This document shows positions 10,439 to 18,983 of a DNA stretch of 64,000 bases, in pieces (position 1 is the first letter of the stretch; each line of letters opens with the position of its first letter). This DNA is from an uncultured Sutterella sp. GTDB taxonomy: Bacteria; Pseudomonadota; Gammaproteobacteria; Burkholderiales; Burkholderiaceae_F. The notes under the pieces were generated by a model that ran no database searches, was not told the DNA's origin, and was given only the letters and a program-made list of their open reading frames with translations. The stretch covers positions 1 to 64,000 of the forward strand of contig CAJMKD010000012.1 of the NCBI GenBank assembly GCA_905213905.1, given 5' to 3'. The translations under genes were made by a program, and so were the position numbers.

Positions 10439-10538
10439 CAAGGTCAGCTTTGAGGCGCCGATTGCGCACGATCGACGCGTGATCTGCGCACGATTGGCGC
10501 CAGCCGTTTCTCAGACAGGCGCCTCTCGCTTTTCGCGA

Positions 10539-11813
10539 TCAGCCTTCGCGCTTTTCGAGCATGGGCTTCTCGCCCTTGCGGCCCACAAGCGCGAGCGCAA
10601 TGAGAAGTGCGAGCTGCGGACCCTTTTCCATCTCGGTCGAGTCGAAGAATTCCTTCAAGCTGTGCTCGTTGTGCGTGACGCCGCCCGTGCCGATGCAGAC
10701 GGAAGGCACGCCGATCGAAATCGGCTTGTTGGCGTCGGTCGAGGAAGCGCGGCACTGGCGCACTTCGAGCCCCATCTGCGCCATCGCGGCAAGCGTCGCC
10801 TGCACGGCGGGCGAGTTGTCGGGCTGCTGACCGGCGGGACGGTTGCCGATCTGCGTCTTCACGAGGCGAAGCTGGTGATCGGCATCTGCCTCGGGCCAGC
10901 GGGCGTTTTCTTCGGCAACAGCGGCCTCAAAGGCGCCGAGCACCGTGCGTTCAAGCTCGTCGAGCGCTTCAAGGCTCGTGCTTCGCATGTCGACATCGAC
11001 CTCGCAGCGCGCGGCAATGGTGTTGACGGTCGTGCCGCCCTTGATCGTGCCGATCGTGAAGGTGGTCTTCGGATCTGCCGGCGTGTGAATGTCGGCAATC
11101 TTTGCGCCCGCGCGGCACATGGCATGCACGGCCGAGGGCACGCGGCCGAAATCGATGTAGGAGTGGCCGCCCTGGCCTTCGATCGCAATGCGCCAGCGGT
11201 GCGCGCCCGTGGCCGCATTCTGAACCGTGTAGACGTCGCCCATGTCGAGCGCGCAGAAGCCGTCGATGCGGCGCGAGCCGTCAAAAAGCGCCTTCGCGCC
11301 GCAAATGTCGCCGTTGCCTTCTTCGCCGACCGTGCCGACGAAAAGAATGTCGCCCTCGGTTTCGATGCCGGCCTTGTTGAGCGCGCGCAGCACCTGCAGC
11401 ATCGAGCGCAGGCCCGAGGCGTTGTCGCCGATGCCGGGACCGTAGTAGAGGGCGCCTTCCTTGCGCACCGTGAGATCCGTGCCCGCCGGGAACACGGTGT
11501 CCAAATGCGCGGCGATCGCGAGAACGGGGCCCGAGCCCGTGCCGGGACGGCGGCCGACGACGTTGCGCGAGGCATCGGTCACGACGTCTTCGAGCCCATA
11601 CTCCTTCATGAGGCGGGCGATTTCCTCGCCGCGGACGCCTTCGGCGAAGGTGGGCGACTCGATCTGAGCGATGCGGACCTGTTCGGCCATGGCGCGCTCG
11701 ACTTCGTCGGCGCAGACCTTGAGCGCAGCGGCAACCTTCGGATCGGCGGCAAGCGCAGTCATGCGCTCGGCCATCTGCGGTTCAACGGCGGGGACTTTAT
11801 CGCGGGACGTCAT
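10539..11813 (-). CDS. M20-family metallopeptidase (PepT/ArgE-like)
   Basis: A 424-residue zinc-dependent aminoacyl or dipeptide hydrolase of the M20 family. Visible landmarks are AHLDTVFP (metal His and catalytic Asp), GIGDNASG (bridging Asp), GEEGNGD (catalytic Glu pair), the inserted dimerisation domain with GQGGHSYIDFG, and a C-terminal HNEHS carrying the last metal His. There is no signal peptide, so it acts in the cytoplasm, probably on small peptides or N-acylated amino acids. An AAGGAGAAAGG site supports the start. It is transcribed alone, ending in the terminator at 10411-10438. The exact substrate cannot be read from the sequence. Confidence 0.85.
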   Translation of the reverse strand: MTSRDKVPAVEPQMAERMTALAADPKVAAALKVCADEVERAMAEQVRIAQIESPTFAEGVRGEEIARLMKEYGLEDVVTDASRNVVGRRPGTGSGPVLAIAAHLDTVFPAGTDLTVRKEGALYYGPGIGDNASGLRSMLQVLRALNKAGIETEGDILFVGTVGEEGNGDICGAKALFDGSRRIDGFCALDMGDVYTVQNAATGAHRWRIAIEGQGGHSYIDFGRVPSAVHAMCRAGAKIADIHTPADPKTTFTIGTIKGGTTVNTIAARCEVDVDMRSTSLEALDELERTVLGAFEAAVAEENARWPEADADHQLRLVKTQIGNRPAGQQPDNSPAVQATLAAMAQMGLEVRQCRASSTDANKPISIGVPSVCIGTGGVTHNEHSLKEFFDSTEMEKGPQLALLIALALVGRKGEKPMLEKREG

Positions 11814-12194
11814 TCTTTCCTTTCTCCTTTGCGCGCCCGGGAAGCTTCCCCTTCCGGGCTGCGGCAGCTAACAAATCCTGGCGCCAGGCCGCGCGCGCCG
11901 GCAATGCGCCGCATGCAGCCTTCGCCCGAAACGGATATTACCTCGGCTACGACATTTCGCCTATGCGCAAAGGGGCGCCAATCGACATGGAAAGGCTCTT
12001 CTTCGGGAATTCCCGAAACCGCGCAGCCGCCTCCGAAGGCTCGGTTTCAGATGGATTTAAGCGCTTTATTGCATGATCAGGCGCAATATCGTGCCGGACC
12101 CCGTCCGGTTCACGCGTTCGGGCGCCCTGGTGCCGCAGGCGGAATCGCTTCCGTCCGACACGGCGGCTCTCCGACGCCCAATCAGGAGATCCAA
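11814..12194. promoter_or_regulatory. Divergent regulatory region with a 16-base perfect palindrome
   Basis: This 381-base gap separates the M20 peptidase (minus) from the FMN/FAD reductase (plus). It holds a perfect palindrome TTCGGGAATTCCCGAA at 12002-12017 and an inverted repeat TATTGC...GCAATA at 12067-12088 containing TGATCA. Both lie 105-195 bases before the reductase start, where operator sites would be expected. I see no gene here and cannot name the regulator. Confidence 0.35.
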
Positions 12195-14000
12195 TTGTTT
12201 TCCCTGCATTTCAAAAAGTCTGCCTTAGCCGCCGCAGTCATCGCGCCCTTCGCCCTCTTTTCCGCCATGGCCGGCGCCGCAGATGCGCCCAAGGCGCCTG
12301 CGCCCCTCAAGGCCGGCACCTACACGGTCACGACCCCCGGCAACAACGGCATGGTTGAGGTCACGGTCGAACTCACCGAAAACGCCATCAAGTCGATCAA
12401 GATCGGCAAGAACATGGAAACGGAATACATCGCCAAGGCGCCGATGGAAGCCGTGGCCGCCAAGGTGATCAAGGACCAGAACCTCGCTGTCGACACCGTC
12501 TCGGGCGCAACGCAGGCGACGGGCGCCATTCTGACGGCTGTGGGCCTCGCGATTGAAAAGGCGGGCGGCAATTCCGCCGACTTCACGCATCCCTACGTCC
12601 CTGTCGACCCGGCGACGCTGCCGCTCGCAGAAGCGCCCGCCACGCAGGTTCTCGTGATCGGCGCCGGCGCCACGGGTCTTGCTGCGGCCGCTGCAGCCGC
12701 CGACAACGGCGCCGAGGTGATCGTTCTTGAAAAGATGCCCAAAATCGGCGGCTCCACTGCGCTCTCGCGCGGCTGCCTCCTCGCGGCCGGCACGAAGGCG
12801 CAGGCCGCCGCTGGCGTCAAGGACAGCCCCGAAAAATTCGCCCAGGACTGGCTCGCCGAACAGAAGCGCTCCGTTCAGGGCGGCAGCAAGGCCTATCCTG
12901 AAAAGGCCCGCATCGAAGCCATGGCAAAGGCGAGCGCCGCGACGGTCGCCTGGCTCACGGAAAAGACGGGCGTCAAGTTCCAGAAACCCGTGGCGCTTGA
13001 CCTCACGGGCGTGGCCCGCGCGCACTGCCCGGCCGACAACGGCCGCAGCGAAATTGAAGCGCTCGCGAAGTTCTGCGAATCGAAGGGCGTGAAGGTGCGC
13101 ACCAGCACGACCGCCTACGAGCTCATCCAGGACAAGAGCGGCCGCATCACCGGCGCTCGCGCCCATGACGGCAAGAACCGTTATGAATTCAAGGCGGGCG
13201 CCGTGGTGCTCGCCTCGGGCGGCTTTGCGCGCAATCTCGAGCGCATCGCTTCTGAAATTCCCCGCTGGGCCATCTACACCGGCTTCACCCAGGCCGCGGA
13301 AGGCAGCACGGGCGACGGCCTCGTGATGGCCGACAAGGCCGGCGCCGCGCCCGTCAAGGATACGTGGATGATCGGCCTCACGCTCAAGCCCGCCTACAAG
13401 GCGCTCGAGCAGGCGATCCGCACGAAGGAAGGCTACAAAAACGAATTCATCGTGAACGAGCGCGGCGAGCGCTTCGTCCGTGAAGACCTGCCCTTCCTCG
13501 CCGACGCCGTGAGCGAACAACGCACCGCCTGGGTCGTCTTCGACTCGACCGACAAGAACCGCACGAAGATCGTCGGCGACTACCTCACGTTCGACGTGGC
13601 CGTCCACGGCAAGGACATCCGCGAACTCGCCCGCCGCATGGGCGTCAACGCCGATCGTCTTTCCGCCGCGCTCGAAAAATACAACGCCGACTGCAAGAAG
13701 GGCGTCGACAGCGCCTTCGGCAAGGACCCGAAGCATCTGCACGCGCTCGAGAAGGCGCCTTTCTACGCCGTTCAGGTTCGTCCCTCGACGGGCGGCACGA
13801 TGGGCGGCGTCGCGACGAACGACAAGTTCGAAGTGCTTGACCGCAAGGGCGCCGTCATTCCGGGCCTCTACGCGGGCGGCGAAATGGCGAACCGTCCCTA
13901 CTACGACCGCTACTTCCTTGCGGGCTCGAGCTTGACGATTGCCTATACGTCGGGCCGACTCATCGGCGAAGAAGCCGCCAAGGCCGTTCTCAAGAAATAA
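12195..14000 (+). CDS. Exported FMN-binding and FAD-dependent reductase
   Basis: A 601-residue periplasmic flavoenzyme with a fused electron-input domain. It starts at TTG (12195) six bases after AGGAG; no ATG fits the signal peptide (residues 1-29). Residues about 35-125 form an FMN-binding domain with DTVSGAT (100-106), the pattern recognised by ApbE for covalent FMN attachment. The FAD domain begins at about 150 with GAGATG and LEKMPKIGGST. The architecture is that of urocanate reductase UrdA, but the residues that bind fumarate or urocanate are changed: HHTMGG is replaced by TGGTMGG, and the usual GGVHGxNRLGGN by ANRPYYDRYFLAGSS. The acceptor is therefore probably neither fumarate nor urocanate. 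No cytochrome gene adjoins it; the FMN domain presumably receives the electrons. Confidence 0.85.
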   Translation: MFSLHFKKSALAAAVIAPFALFSAMAGAADAPKAPAPLKAGTYTVTTPGNNGMVEVTVELTENAIKSIKIGKNMETEYIAKAPMEAVAAKVIKDQNLAVDTVSGATQATGAILTAVGLAIEKAGGNSADFTHPYVPVDPATLPLAEAPATQVLVIGAGATGLAAAAAAADNGAEVIVLEKMPKIGGSTALSRGCLLAAGTKAQAAAGVKDSPEKFAQDWLAEQKRSVQGGSKAYPEKARIEAMAKASAATVAWLTEKTGVKFQKPVALDLTGVARAHCPADNGRSEIEALAKFCESKGVKVRTSTTAYELIQDKSGRITGARAHDGKNRYEFKAGAVVLASGGFARNLERIASEIPRWAIYTGFTQAAEGSTGDGLVMADKAGAAPVKDTWMIGLTLKPAYKALEQAIRTKEGYKNEFIVNERGERFVREDLPFLADAVSEQRTAWVVFDSTDKNRTKIVGDYLTFDVAVHGKDIRELARRMGVNADRLSAALEKYNADCKKGVDSAFGKDPKHLHALEKAPFYAVQVRPSTGGTMGGVATNDKFEVLDRKGAVIPGLYAGGEMANRPYYDRYFLAGSSLTIAYTSGRLIGEEAAKAVLKK

Positions 14001-14065
14001 TCGGTCCCAGACGCCGAGGCGCTCGAACGAGCGTCTCGGCGCGCTCAAGCGATTTCTTTCAAAGG

Positions 14066-14096
14066 GCAGCGCACCAGACGGGCGCTGCTTTTTTTT
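14066..14096 (+). terminator. Rho-independent terminator after the FMN/FAD reductase
   Basis: GCAGCGC (14066-14072) pairs with GCGCTGC (14082-14088), followed by eight T residues. A second, larger hairpin without a T tract (GCCGAGGCGCTCG / CGAGCGTCTCGGC, one mismatch, 14013-14040) lies just before it and may protect the message 3' end. Confidence 0.85.
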
Positions 14097-14198
14097 GCAT
14101 CCTCAAACGTGCTTTGCGAAGGCGAATTTTGGCGACGGCCGCATCGCCTCAAGCGAGTCGACAGCCAGCAAAACTTCTTCACCGACAGCATTCGCTGC

Positions 14199-14306
14199 TT
14201 GTGCACAACTCTCGTGGAGAAGGCTGTGGATAACATAGGCTCAGCTAGTCGCTCTAAGGAATTCGTGATTGCCTAAAAAATAGGCAATTATTTCGCCTGT
14301 GGAAAA
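14199..14306. other. Cluster of DnaA-box-like sites with an AT-rich inverted repeat
   Basis: Within a 440-base gap without a gene (14001-14440) are TTGTGCACAA (14199-14208), TGTGGATAA (14225-14233, an exact DnaA box read on one strand) and TGTGGAAAA (14298-14306, one mismatch). Between them is a perfect 8-base inverted repeat, ATTGCCTA-AAAAA-TAGGCAAT (14268-14288), in locally AT-rich DNA. The arrangement resembles a small DnaA-binding or origin-like region, but no dnaA, dnaN or gidA gene is near, so the call stays open. Confidence 0.35.
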
Positions 14307-14440
14307 CTCCTTTTATGAGAAATCAGCATTCACTTTCGCGAATCTCCCCGAATCCGCGAGAAATCATTTTGGGAAAAGTCTTTTTCGGCGCTTTTCCGCC
14401 GCCCGGGCGCCGCTCGGGCAAAGAAGCGCAATGAAAAGCG

Positions 14441-15019
14441 CTAGCCTGGCGCCTGATCGAGATAAGGACGCATCGCCGGCAGCCAGGCTTCGAGGAGCAT
14501 GTCCGCCGTCATTTTCGCGTTTGCAGGACTCGTCGAAGGAAGCTGCATGACGGCAAGCGCATCGAGCGGAAAGCCCGCCGAGCGCAGCGCCGGAACGCCT
14601 GCGCGCCGCCAGACCGCGGCGCTCGCCGTGCCGTTGAGAAACACCGCCTTCACCGTCGGATGCAGGCGCAAAAAGCCCGCCACATCGTTCGGAACAATGC
14701 GGCGAATGGCGCTGTCAAGGCTTCCCGTCCGCTCGCAGGCGCCGATTGTGTCCCAAAGCGCAACATGGTGGCGCACGAGCATGTCGTAGCGCTCGTCAAA
14801 GTCGCTCGAAAGGGGCTCATGACAGATCGCCGCCATCAGCGGCCAGAACCGGTTTCTCGGGTGCCCGTAGTAGCGGCCGAGCGCAAGCGACCGGACGCTT
14901 GGCATGCTGCCCAAGACCAGCACGCGAGGCGCAGAACCGACAACCGGCGCAAAGCCATGAAGAAGCTTTGTGCCGAACTCAGGTGCGGCTGCATTTGACG
15001 AAGAACTGGATCGGCTCAT
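14441..15019 (-). CDS. DNA-deoxyinosine glycosylase (UDG family 6 type)
   Basis: A 192-residue base-excision repair enzyme of the uracil-DNA glycosylase superfamily, predicted to remove hypoxanthine (deaminated adenine) from DNA in the cytoplasm. The LGSMPSVRSL motif followed by YYGHPRNRFW, and the late PSTSPAN segment, are typical of the hypoxanthine-DNA glycosylase family rather than of Ung or Mug. Length agrees with the family. It appears to be transcribed alone. A Mug-like mismatch specificity cannot be excluded. Confidence 0.75.
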   Translation of the reverse strand: MSRSSSSSNAAAPEFGTKLLHGFAPVVGSAPRVLVLGSMPSVRSLALGRYYGHPRNRFWPLMAAICHEPLSSDFDERYDMLVRHHVALWDTIGACERTGSLDSAIRRIVPNDVAGFLRLHPTVKAVFLNGTASAAVWRRAGVPALRSAGFPLDALAVMQLPSTSPANAKMTADMLLEAWLPAMRPYLDQAPG

Positions 15020-15117
15020 GGCTCAGGCAGCTGCGAAGCAGCACTCCAAACACGCCCGTCCAGGCGACGCGCGCGATCAAGATGAAGGCGGAAAGAATCG
15101 AAATTTGAAAACAACAA

Positions 15118-15191
15118 AGGCCGCCTAATTGCTCAAGACGGCCTCTTCTTGGATTATCCGCCGTTCGAAAAAGATGACACCGTCGAACGGC
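15118..15191 (-). terminator. Two hairpins downstream of the small membrane protein gene
   Basis: GCCGTTCGA (15160-15168) pairs with TCGAACGGC (15183-15191), and AGGCCG (15118-15123) pairs with CGGCCT (15139-15144) followed on the minus strand by a T-rich stretch. They lie after the small gene ending at 15225 and probably end its transcript; the T tract is weak. Confidence 0.5.
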
Positions 15192-15224
15192 GAAGACGCG
15201 GTTCAATTTTTTAACGAAGTCCGA

Positions 15225-15389
15225 TCAGGGAGCACCCGGCAGAATCAGGTCCGTGCCGATTTCGCACACGCCGCCAATGCACCAGCCCATCCCCTTGAGG
15301 ACCGCGGCCAGCAAAATGAGGAAGAGGATAAAGAGAATCAACCGACCCCATTCGCGATGCGGACCATCGTTCTTCTTCATCGTTGTCAT
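15225..15389 (-). CDS. Small single-helix membrane protein
   Basis: A 54-residue protein I do not recognise. GGGAGGT lies six bases before the ATG at 15389, which fixes the start well and makes it a likely real gene. It has a charged N-terminus, one transmembrane helix (about residues 17-33) and a short tail with two cysteines (WCIGGVC). It is flanked by its own terminator hairpins. A plausible promoter (TTGAAA, 16 bases, TACAAG) lies upstream near 15440-15460. Confidence 0.6.
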   Translation of the reverse strand: MTTMKKNDGPHREWGRLILFILFLILLAAVLKGMGWCIGGVCEIGTDLILPGAP

Positions 15390-15757
15390 GGCGTACCTCC
15401 CAAAATCAACCAGGAGGACAACGGTTCTTATCTTTCTTGTACTCACCGTTCCTTCTATTTCAAGTCTATTTTCTCATAGAAACGTAAACTTTCGAAAAGA
15501 AATTCAGTCATTTGTGTCGCAACGCAAACAAATGTTGCTCCGCTTGCCGAAACGATACGGGAAAGCGCTTTCTCAAACCGAAACCCGAGATGGCGTTTTC
15601 TCCGCCGCTGCCGCGCCAAAAAACTTCACCGGCGCACGGCGCCAAGCGAAAAATCGCAAAAAGCGACACAATACGCGGCTGATCACCCCTGCCGGCGCAC
15701 CGAGCACAGCACCGCCGCGCAGCTTTCGCAACTTTCCCCTCATTCTCCCAACGCATC
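15390..15757. other. Divergent intergenic region, no gene seen
   Basis: This 368-base gap lies between the small membrane protein (minus) and the EamA transporter (plus). The left third is AT-rich and probably holds both promoters, including an AACGGT...ACCGTT inverted repeat around 15419-15449. No recognisable RNA or coding signal was found. Confidence 0.3.
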
Positions 15758-16699
15758 GTGAAGAAGGCCTTCCTGGAGCTCCACCTTTCCGTCATTCTCG
15801 CCGGCTGGACCGGCATCTTCGGCAAGCTCATCGCCATGTCGCCCGGACTCATCGTCTTTTGGCGCATCGTGATTGCGGGCGCGCTGCTCTGGACCTGGAC
15901 GCGGCTTGCCGGCAAGCTCGAAAGCGTCACGCGGCGCGACCGCATCGGCATCATGGGCGTCGGCGCGCTGCTGATGCTGCAGTGGACGCTCTTTTACGCC
16001 GCCATCAAAGCCTCGAACGTTTCGATCGGCGTCGTGGCCTTTTCCTCCATCGGCTTCTTCACGGCGCTCATCGAGCCTTTCATGACGCACTCGCGGATCA
16101 AGCTCAAGGAAATTGCCTTTTCGCTTCTCACGATCGTCGGCATTGCGCTCATCTTCCATTTCGACACGCGCTACCGGCTCGGCATCTTCTTCGGGCTGGC
16201 AAGCGCCGCCGCAGCGGCAGTGCTTGCCGTCTTCTTCCGCATCTACCGCGCGAAGTACACGGCTGTCACCGTCATGAACTGGCAGCTCGCGGGCGGCCTG
16301 GCGGCTGCGCTCCTTGCCATGCCCCTCTACCGGACGCTGATGCCGGCGGAGCCCTTTTTCCCCTCGATCGTTGATGCCGGCTACCTTGTCATCTTCGCAA
16401 GCTTCTGCACGATCGGGATGTACCTCCTGCAAATTCAGTCGCTCGAGCGAATCTCGGCCTTCACGGTGAATCTCACCTACAATCTCGAGCCTGTTTATTC
16501 GATCATTCTGGCGATGCTGCTTTTCGGCGAAGGCAGAGAGCTCGGCCTCTCCTTCTACGCCGGCCTCGGGCTGATCTGCCTTTCCGTCGCGCTGCAGACC
16601 GCGTCGGTGATGAAGCTGCAGCGCAGGTCCGCCAAACTCAAGCGCCGCCGCAATGATGCGGCTGACGAGGCAGCTGCCGCAGAAAAACCGCTCGAATGA
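15758..16699 (+). CDS. EamA/DMT-family transporter
   Basis: A 313-residue inner-membrane protein with about ten hydrophobic segments arranged as two EamA repeats, as in drug/metabolite transporters such as RhaT or YdcZ relatives. It likely moves a small metabolite or amino acid; the substrate is not predictable. The start codon is GTG at 15758. The C-terminal 30 residues are polar and lysine/arginine/alanine rich, probably a cytoplasmic tail. The chalcone-isomerase-like gene begins 82 bases downstream on the same strand. Confidence 0.8.
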   Translation: MKKAFLELHLSVILAGWTGIFGKLIAMSPGLIVFWRIVIAGALLWTWTRLAGKLESVTRRDRIGIMGVGALLMLQWTLFYAAIKASNVSIGVVAFSSIGFFTALIEPFMTHSRIKLKEIAFSLLTIVGIALIFHFDTRYRLGIFFGLASAAAAAVLAVFFRIYRAKYTAVTVMNWQLAGGLAAALLAMPLYRTLMPAEPFFPSIVDAGYLVIFASFCTIGMYLLQIQSLERISAFTVNLTYNLEPVYSIILAMLLFGEGRELGLSFYAGLGLICLSVALQTASVMKLQRRSAKLKRRRNDAADEAAAAEKPLE

Positions 16700-16781
16700 G
16701 AAAAAGCGGCCTTCAACTGAGGCGCATCGCACACGCTGGGGACGACGACACTTTTGCAACAACGCCTACGGACATCTTTTT

Positions 16782-17384
16782 ATGCACCGCAGAACCTTCA
16801 TTCTTTCGGCCGCTGCAATCGCGGCGGCGCCCGCTCTTGCCGCCGAAGCGCTCCGTTCAGCCGCGCCCGTCACAATCGGTTCGATCGAATACGCCCCCGA
16901 GCTGATGCTCGCAGGCAAGAAGCTCCTTCTGAACGGCGCCGGCCTTCGGAAAATCGTCTTCTTCAAGGTGTATGGCGCCGGCCTCTATCTCGGCACAAAG
17001 ACGACGGATCCGGCCGTCGCCATGGCGGATGCGGGCCCGCGCCGCGTGCGCCTCGGGCTCCTGCGCGACGTCTCGGGCGCCGACTTCATTGAAGCGCTCG
17101 AAGATGGCTTGAACGCCAATCTCACGCCCGAAAAGAAGGCCGCCATCGCCAAAGAGCTCGAAGCGCTCAAAGCGCTCATGAAGGCGATCGGCGACGTGAA
17201 GGAAAATGACCTTGTCGACTTCGACTACATGCCGTCCCTCGGCACGGTGGTGAACCGCAACGGCGAGCCCGTCGGCGACCCGATTCCAGGGAAGCCGCTC
17301 TACGACGCGGTCCTTGCCATCTGGCTCGGCGAGAAGCCGATTGACGAGCGCCTCAAAAAGGGCATGCTTGGGCTTGAGGACTAA
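16782..17384 (+). CDS. Exported chalcone isomerase-like protein
   Basis: A 200-residue secreted or periplasmic protein with an N-terminal signal (HRRTF then a hydrophobic stretch ending in LAAEA). The segment AGKKLLLNGAGLRKIVFFKVYGAGLYL is the hallmark of the bacterial chalcone-isomerase-like (CHASTI) family, and the rest, ending in a WLGEKPID segment, fits its length. Bacterial members bind fatty acids or have unknown roles; true chalcone isomerisation is not implied. The start was chosen because the signal peptide begins at the ATG at 16782. A strong terminator follows at 17457. Confidence 0.75.
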   Translation: MHRRTFILSAAAIAAAPALAAEALRSAAPVTIGSIEYAPELMLAGKKLLLNGAGLRKIVFFKVYGAGLYLGTKTTDPAVAMADAGPRRVRLGLLRDVSGADFIEALEDGLNANLTPEKKAAIAKELEALKALMKAIGDVKENDLVDFDYMPSLGTVVNRNGEPVGDPIPGKPLYDAVLAIWLGEKPIDERLKKGMLGLED

Positions 17385-17456
17385 GAAACGGCAGGCCTCG
17401 GCAGCGGCCGGCAACAATGAGCCGCAGGCACACTAAAGCGCAAGCCCAAAGACAAG

Positions 17457-17496
17457 GCGGGAGGTCTTCGCGTATTCGAAGACCTCCCGCTTTTTT
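17457..17496 (+). terminator. Strong Rho-independent terminator
   Basis: A perfect 14-base stem (GCGGGAGGTCTTCG, 17457-17470, and its complement at 17477-17490) with a 6-base loop is followed by TTTTTT. It ends the EamA / chalcone-isomerase-like transcript and stands against the convergent gene ending at 17514. Confidence 0.92.
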
Positions 17497-17513
17497 AATC
17501 AGCCGCGCTTTCT

Positions 17514-17792
17514 TCACGAGCGCTCGTTCCACTGGCGCAGCAGACGCTTCGCAGTACCGCAGAAATAGCCGAACTGATAGAACCGGTCGGCCATGGCGTG
17601 AATAATGCCTTCGACATCCACAGGCGGAAGCTTGTCGGCGATGTAGCTGCGGATTTCATCGCGCAGCACGTCTTCGGGCGGCCGGTTTCGCATCTGCGCC
17701 ACCGCATGAAGCGCACGAAGCGCATCGGGCGAGAGCCCGCGCATCACGCGCGCCATCGCTTCATCGTCGAGGTTTTGTGGAAGTCCCGCCAT
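17514..17792 (-). CDS. Uncharacterised 92-residue protein
   Basis: Not recognised. It is a small, probably helical cytoplasmic protein with an amphipathic middle (RALHAVAQMRNRPPEDVLRD) and a basic C-terminus. Its ATG (17792) overlaps the TGA of the preceding gene as TGATG, a classic coupling arrangement, so the two products are probably made together. It is the last gene of the second unit of the uncharacterised minus-strand cluster. Confidence 0.65.
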   Translation of the reverse strand: MAGLPQNLDDEAMARVMRGLSPDALRALHAVAQMRNRPPEDVLRDEIRSYIADKLPPVDVEGIIHAMADRFYQFGYFCGTAKRLLRQWNERS

Positions 17793-18202
17793 CACTGCTT
17801 CTCCGCGCCTGACGAATGGGCGAGCATCGCCGTGCCCAGCGCGCCGAGCACGATCTGCGCTTCGATGATGCGCGCCACAGCGCTTGAGAGCGCCTTTTCG
17901 TCGTGCGCAATCGTAAAGATCCGGCCTTCCTCGTCGACCTGCGTGCCGGCATCGATCCAGGCAGCGCGAATCGGGCGGAAGACCTGCGAATCGAGCACCT
18001 CGGCTGCAGCGCGCACGCTCTTGACGACGGCCGCGCCGTCGTGCACGAAGAAAAGCCCGCCCGGCATCCGGCGAACCAGGACGGAAATCGGCGTCTCGGC
18101 CCCGGGAATTACAAAAGGCGTCGTGACGCGGTCGTCGCCCGCTTCAATGAGGCCCGAACCCGGACGAACCTGAAGAAATGACTGGAGATCCTCAAAAAGC
18201 AT
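17792..18202 (-). CDS. Uncharacterised protein, possibly DUF1828-like
   Basis: A 136-residue protein beginning MLFEDLQSFL. The order of short beta strands with ETPISVLVRR, FFVHDGAAVVKS and later FTIAHDEKALSSAVARI recalls DUF1828-type domains, but that is tentative. The frame is open to 18271, yet a TATGAT -10-like element covers that position (18267-18272), so translation from 18202 is more likely. Neither start has a good ribosome site. It overlaps the next gene (TGATG at 17790-17794). Confidence 0.6.
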   Translation of the reverse strand: MLFEDLQSFLQVRPGSGLIEAGDDRVTTPFVIPGAETPISVLVRRMPGGLFFVHDGAAVVKSVRAAAEVLDSQVFRPIRAAWIDAGTQVDEEGRIFTIAHDEKALSSAVARIIEAQIVLGALGTAMLAHSSGAEKQ

Positions 18203-18266
18203 GGAGGCATCCGGAAAGAAAAAGTGAATGAAAAAGCGCGGACTTCTCGTCCAGCGCTTAATGTCG

Positions 18267-18272
18267 ATCATA
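18267..18272 (-). promoter_or_regulatory. Probable -10 element of the second unit of the uncharacterised cluster
   Basis: TATGAT on the minus strand lies about 65 bases before the chosen start at 18202, in the 242-base gap that separates the two halves of the cluster. No good -35 hexamer is present at the usual distance, so the promoter may need an activator. Confidence 0.35.
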
Positions 18273-18444
18273 GCGCGAAGAACGGCCGTTCCACATTCGC
18301 AATGATCCTGAGTTGCGCCGGCGCTTTGCCCCAGCTCTACGCCGCTTCAGACGTGCGCGAGGCGCAACAGGCAGCCGAGGGAAGCGCCGCGCAGGCGGCG
18401 CAGCTCGCGAAGCCGAGCTGAGCGCTTCCGCAGCGTCATCTCGC

Positions 18445-18975
18445 TCAGCCAAGGTGGTCGCCCGCGGGCGCGCCTACGTACAGATGAGCCCAGCGTTCGG
18501 CAAGCTCAACCATCGGCTCGCTTTCGGCCACGTCAGCGCTGCTCAAGCTCGAGCCGCGCAGCGACTGCGCAAGCGCGCGCACGTCTCGGATGAAAAGTTC
18601 GCCCGCGCGCTCGAGCACTTCGGCGTCGTCCACCGGCATTGCGCTGCTGAGGGAAGACGCCAGCGCATGCAGAATGTGGCGGGCGAGCCCTTCCGGGTGC
18701 CACTCGTCGCTTGCTTCAAAGTGCTTGTTGCGGCCGCTGAAGGTTTCGCCGATCCAGACGATGAGCTTCTCGTCGGCCGCCTCGATGTCCTCTGCGGAAA
18801 GCGCCCCCTGGAGAAACGCCTCGTCGCGGCGCAGGAGATTGCGGATCGCCTGGTGAAAAATCTGCGTCACCACTTCGATTTCAAGAAGATTGGGACGCCG
18901 TTCGGCGCGGGAGCTGAAGTCGCCGCAGCCGCGGCAGCCGCGCTTGGGGGCGCATGTATTGCAACGCATGCTCAT
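18445..18975 (-). CDS. Uncharacterised protein with N-terminal CxxC-CxxC
   Basis: A 176-residue protein I do not recognise. Its first 20 residues carry four cysteines at 5, 8, 14 and 17 (CxxC-x5-CxxC), a spacing that could hold a zinc ion or an FeS cluster; the remainder is predicted helical and acidic. AAGGA lies just before the ATG. It starts 8 bases after the stop of the preceding gene and is the last of three tightly packed genes (19995 to 18445). Confidence 0.65.
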   Translation of the reverse strand: MSMRCNTCAPKRGCRGCGDFSSRAERRPNLLEIEVVTQIFHQAIRNLLRRDEAFLQGALSAEDIEAADEKLIVWIGETFSGRNKHFEASDEWHPEGLARHILHALASSLSSAMPVDDAEVLERAGELFIRDVRALAQSLRGSSLSSADVAESEPMVELAERWAHLYVGAPAGDHLG

Positions 18976-18983
18976 CCGTCCTT

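Noticed and set aside
9463..10482. 339-codon plus-strand open frame opposite the TilS extension
   Set aside because: Composition is Ser/Ala/Arg-biased without motifs, as expected from the reverse of a Lys/Ala/Ser-rich coding strand. It slightly weakens, but does not remove, the case for the TilS extension.
12225..14048. 607-codon minus-strand open frame
   Set aside because: It is antisense to the FMN/FAD reductase, whose motifs are clear on the plus strand.
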